From assembly GCA_017889745.1 (NCBI GenBank), contig JAGGAG010000042.1, forward strand, positions 1-16,822: a stretch of 16,822 nt of DNA. Direction: 5' to 3'. How positions within the stretch are numbered: position 1 is the stretch's first letter; each line of letters opens with the position of its first letter. The notes beneath the pieces were generated by a model that was given only the letters and a program-made list of their open reading frames with translations, made no database searches and had not been told where the DNA came from. This document shows positions 1 through 6,479 of the stretch, piece after piece. The position numbers were made by a program, and so were the translations under genes. The stretch comes from Gemmatimonadota bacterium (lineage in GTDB: Bacteria; Gemmatimonadota; Gemmatimonadetes; Gemmatimonadales; GWC2-71-9).

Positions 1-183
1 CACCTCGGTCATCGGTCCGATCCCGTTCTTGAGCTGGAATTCGGTCAGGCCGCTGGCATCGGTGCCCGCGGCCGTGGCGGGGGCGGCAGCCCCGCCCCCG
101 GCCGGAGCGGGGCGGTCGCCGCCGCAGCCGGCGAGCAGGACGGTGCCGGCCAGGACCACGAGGCGCCATACAGGTGCAGACAT
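1..183 (-). CDS. N-terminal part of a putative cytochrome c-like lipoprotein (cut by window start)
   Basis: Only the first 61 codons are present; the gene runs off the left edge. The start ATG has a GGAG ribosome-binding site about nine bases upstream. The protein begins with a short hydrophobic segment ending in LLAGC, a clear lipobox (Cys at about residue 20), then a Pro/Ala/Gly-rich linker and the segment LTEFQLKNGIGPMTEV. That 'F-x-L-x-x-GIGP' sequence typically precedes the heme domain in a family of small c-type cytochromes, but no CXXCH is inside the window, so heme binding is inferred. It would be anchored on the periplasmic side of a membrane and carry electrons. Its promoter lies in the dyad at 264-296, divergent from the Rrf2-type regulator, which suggests control by that regulator. 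It could be another lipoprotein with a similar N-terminus. Confidence 0.6.
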   Translation of the reverse strand, partial: MSAPVWRLVVLAGTVLLAGCGGDRPAPAGGGAAAPATAAGTDASGLTEFQLKNGIGPMTEV

Positions 184-261
184 TCGGATTGCTCCATCGG
201 TGCGCGGGTCCTGCGGGGGGGCAGTCGCACCCCACTGTTGCGGCCAGGCCCGACGGCCGTT

Positions 262-290
262 AGAATATCATATCATCATGACGATGTCAA
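262..290 (-). promoter_or_regulatory. Near-consensus sigma70-type promoter for the cytochrome-like gene
   Basis: Read on the minus strand, TTGACA (positions 290-285, a perfect -35) is followed by a 17-base spacer and TATTCT (267-262, four of six bases match the -10 consensus). Transcription would start near 255 and leave a leader of about 70 bases before the ATG at 183. The whole element lies in one AT-rich island and is almost completely covered by the 264-296 dyad. Confidence 0.65.
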
Positions 291-296
291 GATATT
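264..296. promoter_or_regulatory. 33-bp nested dyad, candidate operator of the Rrf2-type regulator
   Basis: Outer arms AATATC (264-269) and GATATT (291-296) are exact reverse complements. Inner arms CATC (274-277) and GATG (283-286) are also exact, and both pairs share one centre at position 280. A further small dyad, TGAC-GAT-GTCA (279-289), overlaps it. The element lies between divergently transcribed genes and spans the -35 to -10 interval of the minus-strand promoter, where a bound repressor would exclude RNA polymerase. Rrf2 proteins such as NsrR and IscR bind AT-rich dyads, so the adjacent Rrf2 protein is the obvious candidate. That pairing is inferred. Confidence 0.6.
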
Positions 297-347
297 AAAT
301 TGCGCCCCGCGCCCACCGGATCCCTGGGGTCCATTCCTGGAGTCACC

Positions 348-1394
348 ATGCTGTCTCAGACGGCGGAGTATGCGCTGCGCACCGTGCTGTACATCGCCGG
401 GCATGCCGATGAGGGGCCGGCGCGCGCCGAGGAGATGGCCGCGTCGCTCGGCATCCCCCGCAATTACCTCTCGAAGACGCTGCACCGGTTGGCGCACGCC
501 GGGGTGCTGACGTCGACCCGCGGCCGTGGCGGCGGGTTCCTGCTCGCGCGGAGCCCGGAGAAGATTCCCCTGCTCGCGGTGGTCGGGTTGTTCGACCAGA
601 TCGAGCCGCGGCGGCAGTGCCTGCTGGGGCGGCCGGTGTGCAGTGACCAGCTCGCCTGCGAGGCCCATGTGCAGTGGAAGGACGTGAGCGAGCGGGTCGC
701 GCACTTCTTCTCCGACACGAGCGTGGCGGACCTCATGGGCCATGCCGAGCCGCGCGTGAAGGCGCCCGGAGGGGCACGGGCCAGGAAGGGACCGAAACGT
801 CCCGCGGCCGCGCGGCCGCGCTGCAGGGGCTGCCGCAAGGTGGCTGGTGAGAGGGGAGGGAAGTACACGCGAGCGCGAGCTTGCGCGAAGAAGGAAGACC
901 TCTACCACGCGGTGCTCCGCCGCCGGATCACCGGCCTGGCCGCCGACGTGGGCCCGGCCCTCGTGGCACCGGTGCCGCCCGCGGAGGCGATCCGACGGTT
1001 CGTGCAGGCCTTCGTCGGCTTCCTGCTGCTGCACCCCGATCTGCCGGCCCTCATGCAGCGCGAGATCCTCGACCACGCCGCCGCGCACGCGCTCCCGGAG
1101 ATCCAGGCCAACGTGGGCGCACTGCTGCGGCGCTTCGCCGAGATCATCCGTAACGGCCAGGCCTCGGGCGACTTCCGGCGCGACACGGACCCGGTGCATG
1201 CCGTCGTGTCCATCCTCGGCCAGGTCATCTACGCCTTCATGGCCCAGCCGATCATCCAGGGCGTCCTGCTGCAACGCGGCACCTCGGCGCCCGACGCGGT
1301 GTGGCTCCGGGAATTCGGCGCGCATGCCGCCGCGTTCGCGTTGCGCGCGCTCGCCCCCGATTCGTCCTCCCACCACCAGCCCAGGTCGCGGTGA
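348..1394 (+). CDS. Rrf2-family regulator fused to a TetR-type ligand-binding domain
   Basis: One 348-residue frame. ATG at 348 is chosen because GGAG sits five bases upstream and the protein then opens with the typical Rrf2 MLSQTAEYALR. Residues 1-130 are a complete Rrf2 winged-helix domain: the recognition region runs around residues 32-50 (LGIPRNYLSKTLHRL), the wing is TRGRGGGF, and Cys91, Cys98, Cys104 plus His107 are spaced like Fe-S cluster ligands. Residues 134-180 are a basic low-quality linker. From KKEDLYHAVL (181-190) to the end it resembles the C-terminal ligand-binding helices of a CecR-like TetR protein. The TetR helix-turn-helix is absent; AGERGGKYTRARACA may be its scrambled remnant. 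TetR proteins like CecR normally sit before ybhG-type exporters, as here. The stop overlaps the next start (TGATG). A decayed or misassembled junction of two genes is a real alternative to a working fusion. Confidence 0.75.
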   Translation: MLSQTAEYALRTVLYIAGHADEGPARAEEMAASLGIPRNYLSKTLHRLAHAGVLTSTRGRGGGFLLARSPEKIPLLAVVGLFDQIEPRRQCLLGRPVCSDQLACEAHVQWKDVSERVAHFFSDTSVADLMGHAEPRVKAPGGARARKGPKRPAAARPRCRGCRKVAGERGGKYTRARACAKKEDLYHAVLRRRITGLAADVGPALVAPVPPAEAIRRFVQAFVGFLLLHPDLPALMQREILDHAAAHALPEIQANVGALLRRFAEIIRNGQASGDFRRDTDPVHAVVSILGQVIYAFMAQPIIQGVLLQRGTSAPDAVWLREFGAHAAAFALRALAPDSSSHHQPRSR

Positions 1395-2359
1395 TGGCCC
1401 GGTACACCCTGCCCCTGATGGTCGCCGCGCTTGTTTCCTGCTCGCGGCAGCCCACGACCGACATCATCGCGCACGGAACGATCGAGGTGATCGAGACGGA
1501 CGTCAGCCCCATGGCCACGGCCCGCCTCCTGCGCATTCCCGTCGAGGAAGGCGATCTCGTCCAGGCCGGCGATACGCTCGCTATCCTGACGCAGGCCACG
1601 CTCGCCGCGACGCTCGACGGGCAGCGCGCCCGCGTCACCGCGGCCGAGGCGGCGCTTCGCGACCTCGAACGCGGCGCCCGGGTGGAGGAACTGGCGGCGG
1701 CGGAGGCTGAACTGGCGGGTGCGGAGTCGGACGTGTCCCGCACGACCCGCGACCTCGAGCGTGCGCGGACCCTGGCCGCGGGCCGCGCCATCAGCCAGCA
1801 ATCGGTGGACAACGCGAGCGATGCCGTCGCCACGGCCACGAGCCGACGCGATGCGGCGCGCGAGCGCCTGGCGCTGCTGCGCGCCGGCTCCCGCCCCGAG
1901 CGGATCCGCCAGGCTCGCGCCGAGGTCTCCAGCGCGCGCGCGGCGCTCGCCGCCGCCGAGGCGAACGCCGCCGACCTGGTGCTGCTCTCACCGGTTCGGG
2001 GCGTCGTGTTCGAGCGCTACGCGGAGGCGGGCGAGGTGCTCACCCCGGGATCGCCGGCGCTCACCGTCGGGGAGGTGTCCCATCCGTGGGTGCGCGCGTT
2101 TCTGACCGCGCGCGACGTCGCCCGCATCAGGCTCGGGCAGCCTGCGGTCGTCACCCTCGATGGCGCGCCCGGGCGGAGGTTCCCCGGTACGGTTACGGTG
2201 ATCAACCCGCGCGCCGAGTTCACGCCCCGCGCCGCGCTGACCGAGGAGGAGCGGGAGGATCTCATGTTCGGGGTGCGGATCGACGTGCACGATTCGACCG
2301 GGGCCGTGAAGCCTGGCCTGCCAGCCACAGCAGTGCTCGTGCCGGCCGCCGCCCCATGA
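1394..2359 (+). CDS. HlyD/YbhG-type periplasmic adaptor lipoprotein of an ABC exporter
   Basis: 321 residues. ATG at 1394 overlaps the previous stop (TGATG), so translation is probably coupled. It begins with MARYTLPLMVAALVSC, a short lipoprotein signal with the lipidated Cys at 16. A first lipoyl half follows (residues 20-65, ending around VEEGDLVQAGDTLA), then a long Ala/Arg/Glu-rich coiled-coil hairpin (about 75-195). The second lipoyl half contains LLSPVRGVVFERYAEAGEVL, and the barrel domain holds INPRAEFTPRAALTEEER and VKPGLPA. The FTPR...EER...KPG(M/L)PA pattern is characteristic of the YbhG branch. It would link the inner-membrane ABC pump to an outer-membrane channel; no TolC gene lies in this operon, so the channel must be supplied elsewhere. 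The substrate is unknown. Confidence 0.9.
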   Translation: MARYTLPLMVAALVSCSRQPTTDIIAHGTIEVIETDVSPMATARLLRIPVEEGDLVQAGDTLAILTQATLAATLDGQRARVTAAEAALRDLERGARVEELAAAEAELAGAESDVSRTTRDLERARTLAAGRAISQQSVDNASDAVATATSRRDAARERLALLRAGSRPERIRQARAEVSSARAALAAAEANAADLVLLSPVRGVVFERYAEAGEVLTPGSPALTVGEVSHPWVRAFLTARDVARIRLGQPAVVTLDGAPGRRFPGTVTVINPRAEFTPRAALTEEEREDLMFGVRIDVHDSTGAVKPGLPATAVLVPAAAP

Positions 2360-3102
2360 GCGCCGACACGGTCATCGAGACCCAGGGCCTCCGGAAGGTC
2401 TTTGGCGAGCGTGTCGCCCTCGAGGGCCTCAACCTCGTCGTGCACCGGGGTGAGGTCTTCGGCCTGCTCGGCGCGAACGGTTCCGGCAAGACCACCACCA
2501 TCCGGATGCTGTGCGGGCTGCTGGCGCCCACGTCGGGTCAGGCGCGGGTCGTCGGATACGACGTGATGCGCGACGCCGAAAGGGTGCGCCAGCGCATCGG
2601 CTACATGTCGCAGCGGTTCGGGCTCTACGAAGACCTGACCGTGCTGGAGAACCTGCGCTTCTACTCCGGCGTATACGGCCTGCGGGGCCGCGCCGCCAGC
2701 GAACGGATCGCCGAGATCGTGGAGGAGCTCGATCTCGGTCCACGGAGCCGGCAGCTCGCGGGCACGTTGAGCGGCGGCTGGAAGCAGCGGCTGGCCCTGG
2801 CCTGCGCCACCGCGCACAAGCCCGACCTGCTCTTCCTCGACGAGCCGACCGCCGGCGTCGACCCGGCGTCGCGGCAGCGGTTCTGGAGCCACATCGGCGC
2901 CTTCGCCGCGCGCGGCACGGCAATCCTGCTCACGACGCACTACATGGATGAAGCGGCGCGCTGCGAGCGCCTGGCGTTCCTTTTGACCGGCCGGCTCATC
3001 GCCGACGGAACGCCGGACGAGATCATCGCGCATTTCGGGCAGCCGACGCTGGAGGCGGTGTTCATCGCACTCCAGGCCCAATCCGAGGCGGAGGCAGCAT
3101 GA
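2356..3102 (+). CDS. ABC exporter ATPase subunit (drug-export type)
   Basis: 248 residues; the start overlaps the adaptor stop (ATGA). All ABC ATPase motifs are intact: Walker A GANGSGKT at 39-46, Q-loop MSQRFGLY around 84-91 with Gln86, signature LSGGWKQR at 138-145, Walker B LLFLDEP at 158-164, D-loop around 167-170, switch His195. The C-terminus ends in the 'TLEAVFIAL' segment common in ATPases that partner ABC-2 permeases. It hydrolyses ATP on the cytoplasmic face to drive export. E. coli YbhF is a fused double ATPase, whereas this protein has a single cassette and so would act as a homodimer. The next gene overlaps by four bases, so the two are almost certainly made together. Confidence 0.95.
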   Translation: MSADTVIETQGLRKVFGERVALEGLNLVVHRGEVFGLLGANGSGKTTTIRMLCGLLAPTSGQARVVGYDVMRDAERVRQRIGYMSQRFGLYEDLTVLENLRFYSGVYGLRGRAASERIAEIVEELDLGPRSRQLAGTLSGGWKQRLALACATAHKPDLLFLDEPTAGVDPASRQRFWSHIGAFAARGTAILLTTHYMDEAARCERLAFLLTGRLIADGTPDEIIAHFGQPTLEAVFIALQAQSEAEAA

Positions 3103-4229
3103 CGCTCGCGCACCGCGTGCTGGCGTCACCGTTCTGGCCCATGCTCCGGAAGGAGTTCATCCAGATGCGGCGGGACCGGCTGACGCTCGGCCTCATGATC
3201 GGCGTTCCGGCGATCCAGCTCGTGCTGTTCGGCTTCGCGATCCAGACGGAGGTGCGGAACCTCCCGACCGTGGTCCTCGACGAGTCGCGATCGAGCGAAA
3301 GCCGCGCGCTGGTGGCGGCCATCGAGAACACCGGGAACTTCCGCCTGCGCGGCACCGTCGACAGCCGGGAGGAGGTGCGCCGGCAGATCGTGGCCGGCAA
3401 GGCCGCCGCCGCGGTGATCATCCCCCCCGACTACACCGACGACATCAAGCACGGCCGGACCGCCACCGCCCAGGTCATCGTGGACGCCGCGGACCCGCTG
3501 GCTTCGGCGGCGGCCATCGGGGGAGCCAGCCAGGCCGGGAATGCGCGCTCCGAGGCACTGCTCGGCGCCAACCGCAAGCTCGAGCCTCCCGTGCGCATCC
3601 GCGTGCGGCCGTGGTTCAACCCGACGCTGCGCAGCTCCGTGTACATCGTGCCGGGCATCATCGGCGTGCTGCTGTCGATGACGATGGTGGTCATCACCAG
3701 CGTGGCGGTGGTGCGGGAGCGGGAGCGCGGCACGCTGGAACAGCTCATCGTGACGCCAATCAGCCGCACCGGCCTGCTGCTGGGCAAGATCGTGCCGTTC
3801 GTGCTGGTGGGGTACGTGCAGATCACCGTCATCCTGCTGCTCGGCCGCCTGGTGTTCAACGTGCCGATACTGGGGAGCCTTCCGCTGCTCTATGCCGTGG
3901 CGCTCCCGTTCATCTTCGCCAGCCTCGCCATCGGCATCCTGCTCTCGACGATGGTGCAGACGCAGGCCCAGGCGATGCAGATGGGCTTCCTCTTCCTGCT
4001 GCCCAACATCCTGCTCTCGGGATTCATGTTCCCGCGCGAGGCGATGCCCGAGCCGGCCCAGTGGCTCGGCGCCGCGCTGCCGCTCACCTACTTCCTGCAG
4101 GTGCTGCGCGCGGTGCTGCTGAAGGCGGCCGGTCCGGAGTCCGTCTGGCGCCAGGCGCTGGCGCTGACTGGATTCGCGTTCGGGGTGGCGGCGGTGGCCG
4201 TGGGACGTTTCAGGAAGACCCTGGAATAA
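3099..4229 (+). CDS. ABC-2 type permease (YbhS/YbhR-like)
   Basis: 376 residues, about the usual length. One transmembrane segment lies near residues 30-48, followed by a large extracytoplasmic region (50-180). A five-helix bundle follows (about 182-204, 228-250, 261-283, 294-311, 354-370). The cytoplasmic motif RERERGTLEQLIVTPISR (206-223) and FNPTLRSSVYIVPGIIG (173-189) are hallmarks of the ABC-2 drug-export permeases. It forms the membrane pore for the preceding ATPase and passes substrate to the adaptor. Only one permease gene is present, whereas ybhR and ybhS are paired in E. coli, so a homodimer is expected. The start ATG overlaps the ATPase stop (ATGA). Its stop is only six bases from the convergent pdxH stop, with no obvious terminator between. 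Confidence 0.93.
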   Translation: MTLAHRVLASPFWPMLRKEFIQMRRDRLTLGLMIGVPAIQLVLFGFAIQTEVRNLPTVVLDESRSSESRALVAAIENTGNFRLRGTVDSREEVRRQIVAGKAAAAVIIPPDYTDDIKHGRTATAQVIVDAADPLASAAAIGGASQAGNARSEALLGANRKLEPPVRIRVRPWFNPTLRSSVYIVPGIIGVLLSMTMVVITSVAVVRERERGTLEQLIVTPISRTGLLLGKIVPFVLVGYVQITVILLLGRLVFNVPILGSLPLLYAVALPFIFASLAIGILLSTMVQTQAQAMQMGFLFLLPNILLSGFMFPREAMPEPAQWLGAALPLTYFLQVLRAVLLKAAGPESVWRQALALTGFAFGVAAVAVGRFRKTLE

Positions 4230-4235
4230 CCCCGC

Positions 4236-4874
4236 TCAGGGAGCTAGGCGCTCGATGCGCCACGCATCGCCGGTGCCCCGGCGATAGCGCACCCGGTCGT
4301 GCAGCCGGCTCTCCCGCCCCTGCCAGAACTCGAACTCCGACGGCACCACCCGGTAACCGCCCCAGTGTTCAGGCAGTGGCACGTCGCCGTGCGGGTGCAG
4401 GCTCATCATCTCCCGCACCGCATCCTCGAGGGCCTGCCGGCTGCCGAGTACGGAGCTCTGGTGCGAGGCCCAGGCGCCGATGCGGCTGCCGTGCGGCCGT
4501 GAATGGAAGTAGGCCCTGGACTCGTCCCTCGACACCCGGCGCACCGTACCAGTGATCCGCACCTGCCGTTCGAGGTCGGGCCAGTAGAACACGAGTGCCG
4601 CCCGCGGATTGTCGGCCAGTTCGCGGCCCTTGCGGCTCCGATAATCGGTATAGAAGGTGAAGCCGCTGCCGTCGTAGCCGCGCAGCAGGACGATGCGGGC
4701 CGAGGGTACGCCGTCGGCCGACGCAGTCGCAAGGGTCATGGCATGCGGCTCCAGGAGCTCGGCCCGCAGTGCCTGCTCCAGCCACTTGCCGAACTCCGCC
4801 ACCGGGTCGGGATCGACGTCGGACACATCGAGGCTGGCCAGCCGGTACTCCCTGCGCAGATCCGCGATCGACAT
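4236..4874 (-). CDS. pdxH: Pyridoxamine/pyridoxine 5'-phosphate oxidase
   Basis: 212 residues, the normal length. It catalyses the FMN-dependent oxidation of pyridoxamine or pyridoxine 5'-phosphate to pyridoxal 5'-phosphate, the last step of vitamin B6 synthesis and salvage, in the cytoplasm. FMN-binding segments RIVLLRGYDGSGFTFYTDY (60-78) and SRKGREL (80-86) are intact, as are RQVRITG (103-109) and the YFHSRPHGSRIGAWAS block (122-137). The C-terminal signature WGGYRVVPSEFEFWQG...RLHDR carries the substrate-binding Arg190-x-His192. The frame is open upstream, but the ATG at 4874 is chosen because the family begins at about this point (MSIADLRREY, before the conserved first helix) and a GGGGGAG lies just ahead. 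It is convergent with the ABC permease gene and divergent from the thioesterase-like gene. Confidence 0.95.
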   Translation of the reverse strand: MSIADLRREYRLASLDVSDVDPDPVAEFGKWLEQALRAELLEPHAMTLATASADGVPSARIVLLRGYDGSGFTFYTDYRSRKGRELADNPRAALVFYWPDLERQVRITGTVRRVSRDESRAYFHSRPHGSRIGAWASHQSSVLGSRQALEDAVREMMSLHPHGDVPLPEHWGGYRVVPSEFEFWQGRESRLHDRVRYRRGTGDAWRIERLAP

Positions 4875-4974
4875 CGCTCCCCCGTCTCGAAGGCACGCAC
4901 TGCAAGCCCCGGCCCCACGCCGGCGCACGACCCAAGTTTCACCGTGCGCGGCGCGCCGCACAACATCTCGTGCG

Positions 4975-5003
4975 TTGACGCTGCCGGGGCCCGCCCCTAC
5001 ACT
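4975..5003 (+). promoter_or_regulatory. Sigma70-type promoter of the hotdog/monooxygenase/GDPD operon
   Basis: TTGACG (4975-4980) and TACACT (4998-5003) are separated by exactly 17 bases; five of six and four of six bases match consensus. The predicted transcription start is near 5010, leaving only about eight bases before the ATG at 5018. That is too short for a normal ribosome-binding site within the transcript. Confidence 0.6.
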
Positions 5004-5017
5004 CCGGCGGTCCCTCA

Positions 5018-5512
5018 ATGCCACGCACCCTTCCGGCACCCGGCCGGCAGCTCCGCGACGCATGGCGTCGCCTCTCCCCGCTTCCCGGCGGGCGGCTCCT
5101 CTTCAGCCTCCTGCTGGGCCGGCTGGTCCCGTACACCGGCGCACTGGGTGCGCGAGTCCAGGCGCTCGAGCCCGGCTATGCGCGGGTGACGCTGCGCGAC
5201 CGTCGCGGCGTGCGCAATCACCTCGGTTCCGTCCACGCGGTGGCGCTCGCCAACCTGGCCGAGGTCACCAGCGGGCTCGCGATGCTCACCAGCCTGCCGG
5301 AGAACGCCCGCGGCATCGTGGTCCACCTCGGCATCGAGTACCTGAAGAAGGCCCGAGGCACCCTCGTGGCAGAATGCCGCTGTGCCGCCCCGTCGGGAAT
5401 CGAGGAGACCGTCACCGTGACGGCAAGCGTGATCAACGCGGCGAACGAGATTGTCGCCCGGGCCCAGGTTCAGTGGCTCATCCGGCCGGTCGAGGCGGGC
5501 CCTCGTGCCTGA
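5018..5512 (+). CDS. Hotdog-fold thioesterase-like protein (DUF4442/PaaI type)
   Basis: 164 residues, typical for single-domain hotdog proteins. The core motif RNHLGSVHAVALANLAEVTS (66-85) matches the 'NH-x-G-(T/S)-x-H-A' segment of DUF4442 and PaaI-like acyl-CoA thioesterases. Asn67 and His73 are the conserved positions, and a long hydrophobic helix follows. Strands including VVHLGIEYLKKARGTLVAEC (101-120) complete the fold. The likely role is hydrolysis of an acyl-CoA, with unknown substrate. It heads an operon; its stop lies inside the start region of the nitronate monooxygenase-like gene, so the two are co-translated. The start ATG has no strong ribosome-binding site and lies about eight bases from the predicted transcription start. 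Without enzymatic data it could be only a structural relative. Confidence 0.8.
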   Translation: MPRTLPAPGRQLRDAWRRLSPLPGGRLLFSLLLGRLVPYTGALGARVQALEPGYARVTLRDRRGVRNHLGSVHAVALANLAEVTSGLAMLTSLPENARGIVVHLGIEYLKKARGTLVAECRCAAPSGIEETVTVTASVINAANEIVARAQVQWLIRPVEAGPRA

Positions 5513-6479
5513 AACCGCACTCACGCGGGATGCCGGGATCCGGGTTCCACTGATCTGCGGCGCGATGTATCCGTGCAGCAATCCCGAACTGGTGGCGGCG
5601 GTATCGGAGGCGGGCGGCATCGGCATCGTCCAGCCGATGTCGCTGGTCTACGTGCATGGTCACGACTTCCAGGAAGGAATGGCGCTCATCCGCTCGCTGA
5701 CGTCGAAGCCGGTGGGCATGAACGTCATCCTCGAGACGTCATCCAAGCTCTACATGCGCCGCATGCGCACCTGGGTGGAACAGTCGCTCGAGCTCGGCGT
5801 CCGCTTCTTCGTTACGTCGCTCGGCAATCCGCGCTGGGTCGCGGAACTGGCCCATGCGGCAGGCGGGCACGTCTATCACGACGTCACCGAGGAGAAGTGG
5901 GCGCGGAAGGCGCTCGACAACGGCGCCGACGGCCTGATCGCGGTGAACAGCAACGCCGGGGGCCATGCCGGGCGATTGCCGGCGGAGACGCTGCTCGAGA
6001 CCCTGCGACCGCTGGGCCGGCCGGTCGTCGCCGCGGGTGGTGTCGGCGACGAGCGGGAGTTCGTCCGCCTCCTCGCCCTCGGATACGACGGCGTGCAGCT
6101 GGGCACCCGCTTCATCGCCACCAGGGAATGCAGCGCGCACCAGAGCTACAAGGACGCGCTCGTCCGGGCCACCGGCAACGACATCGTGCTGACCGAGCGG
6201 GTCACCGGCGTTCCCCTCGCCGTGATCAACACGCCGTACGTGCAGCGCATCGGCACCCGGGCCGGACCCCTTGCCCGGTTGATGCTGAAGGGGCGCCGCA
6301 CCAAGCACCTCATGCGCACCATCTACGCCGTGCGCTCGGCGATGCGTCTCAAGCAGGCGTCCCTTCACGGCGGCTCCTCGAGCGACTACTGGCAGGCCGG
6401 CAAGAGCGTCGACGGGATCAGCGCCATCGAGTCGGCGGCCGACATCGTGCGGAGGTACGGGGAGGCGGCGGGCTTCTGA
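5505..6479 (+). CDS. Nitronate monooxygenase family FMN protein
   Basis: 324 residues from a GTG at 5505, which overlaps the upstream stop (GTGCCTGA) and has GAGG nine bases before it. A TTG at 5451 is possible but adds a non-conserved tail. The fold is an FMN-binding TIM barrel of the 2-nitropropane dioxygenase/nitronate monooxygenase family. Visible hallmarks are PLICGAMYPCSNPELVAAVS (15-34), GMNVI (71-75), the catalytic-His segment SNAGGHAG (149-156, His154), VVAAGGVGD (174-182) and GVQLGTRF (196-203). In true nitronate monooxygenases this His deprotonates alkyl nitronates, which are then oxidised to carbonyl compounds and nitrite. Many family members are annotated by homology only, and some relatives are enoyl-ACP reductases, so the exact substrate is uncertain. 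The C-terminal SDYWQAGKSV segment fits the family's end. Confidence 0.85.
   Translation: MPETALTRDAGIRVPLICGAMYPCSNPELVAAVSEAGGIGIVQPMSLVYVHGHDFQEGMALIRSLTSKPVGMNVILETSSKLYMRRMRTWVEQSLELGVRFFVTSLGNPRWVAELAHAAGGHVYHDVTEEKWARKALDNGADGLIAVNSNAGGHAGRLPAETLLETLRPLGRPVVAAGGVGDEREFVRLLALGYDGVQLGTRFIATRECSAHQSYKDALVRATGNDIVLTERVTGVPLAVINTPYVQRIGTRAGPLARLMLKGRRTKHLMRTIYAVRSAMRLKQASLHGGSSSDYWQAGKSVDGISAIESAADIVRRYGEAAGF
6459..6465 (+). promoter_or_regulatory. Strong ribosome-binding site that points to a CTG start for the GDPD gene
   Basis: GGGGAGG lies ten bases before the CTG at 6476, inside the end of the monooxygenase gene. No ATG, GTG or TTG exists in the right frame between this site and the conserved AHRGAS motif, so CTG is the best initiation codon. 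It overlaps the upstream stop as CTGA. Confidence 0.5.

Noticed and set aside
199..231. GGTGCG/CGCACC inverted repeat in the cytochrome-like gene leader
   Set aside because: A six-base stem with a loop of more than 20 bases in very GC-rich DNA is not convincing as a regulatory RNA.
276..1376. Long open frame on the minus strand opposite the Rrf2-TetR gene (366 codons)
   Set aside because: It covers the strand opposite a recognisable gene, has no domain similarity, and is Arg/His-rich as expected from reading GC-rich DNA out of frame.
4875..5063. N-terminal extension of pdxH by 63 residues
   Set aside because: It runs through the divergent promoter region and is Arg-rich and non-conserved; PdxH similarity starts at the ATG at 4874.
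5573..6475. Upstream extension of the GDPD frame (about 300 extra residues)
   Set aside because: This stretch is an out-of-frame reading of the nitronate monooxygenase gene; GDPD similarity begins only after 6476.
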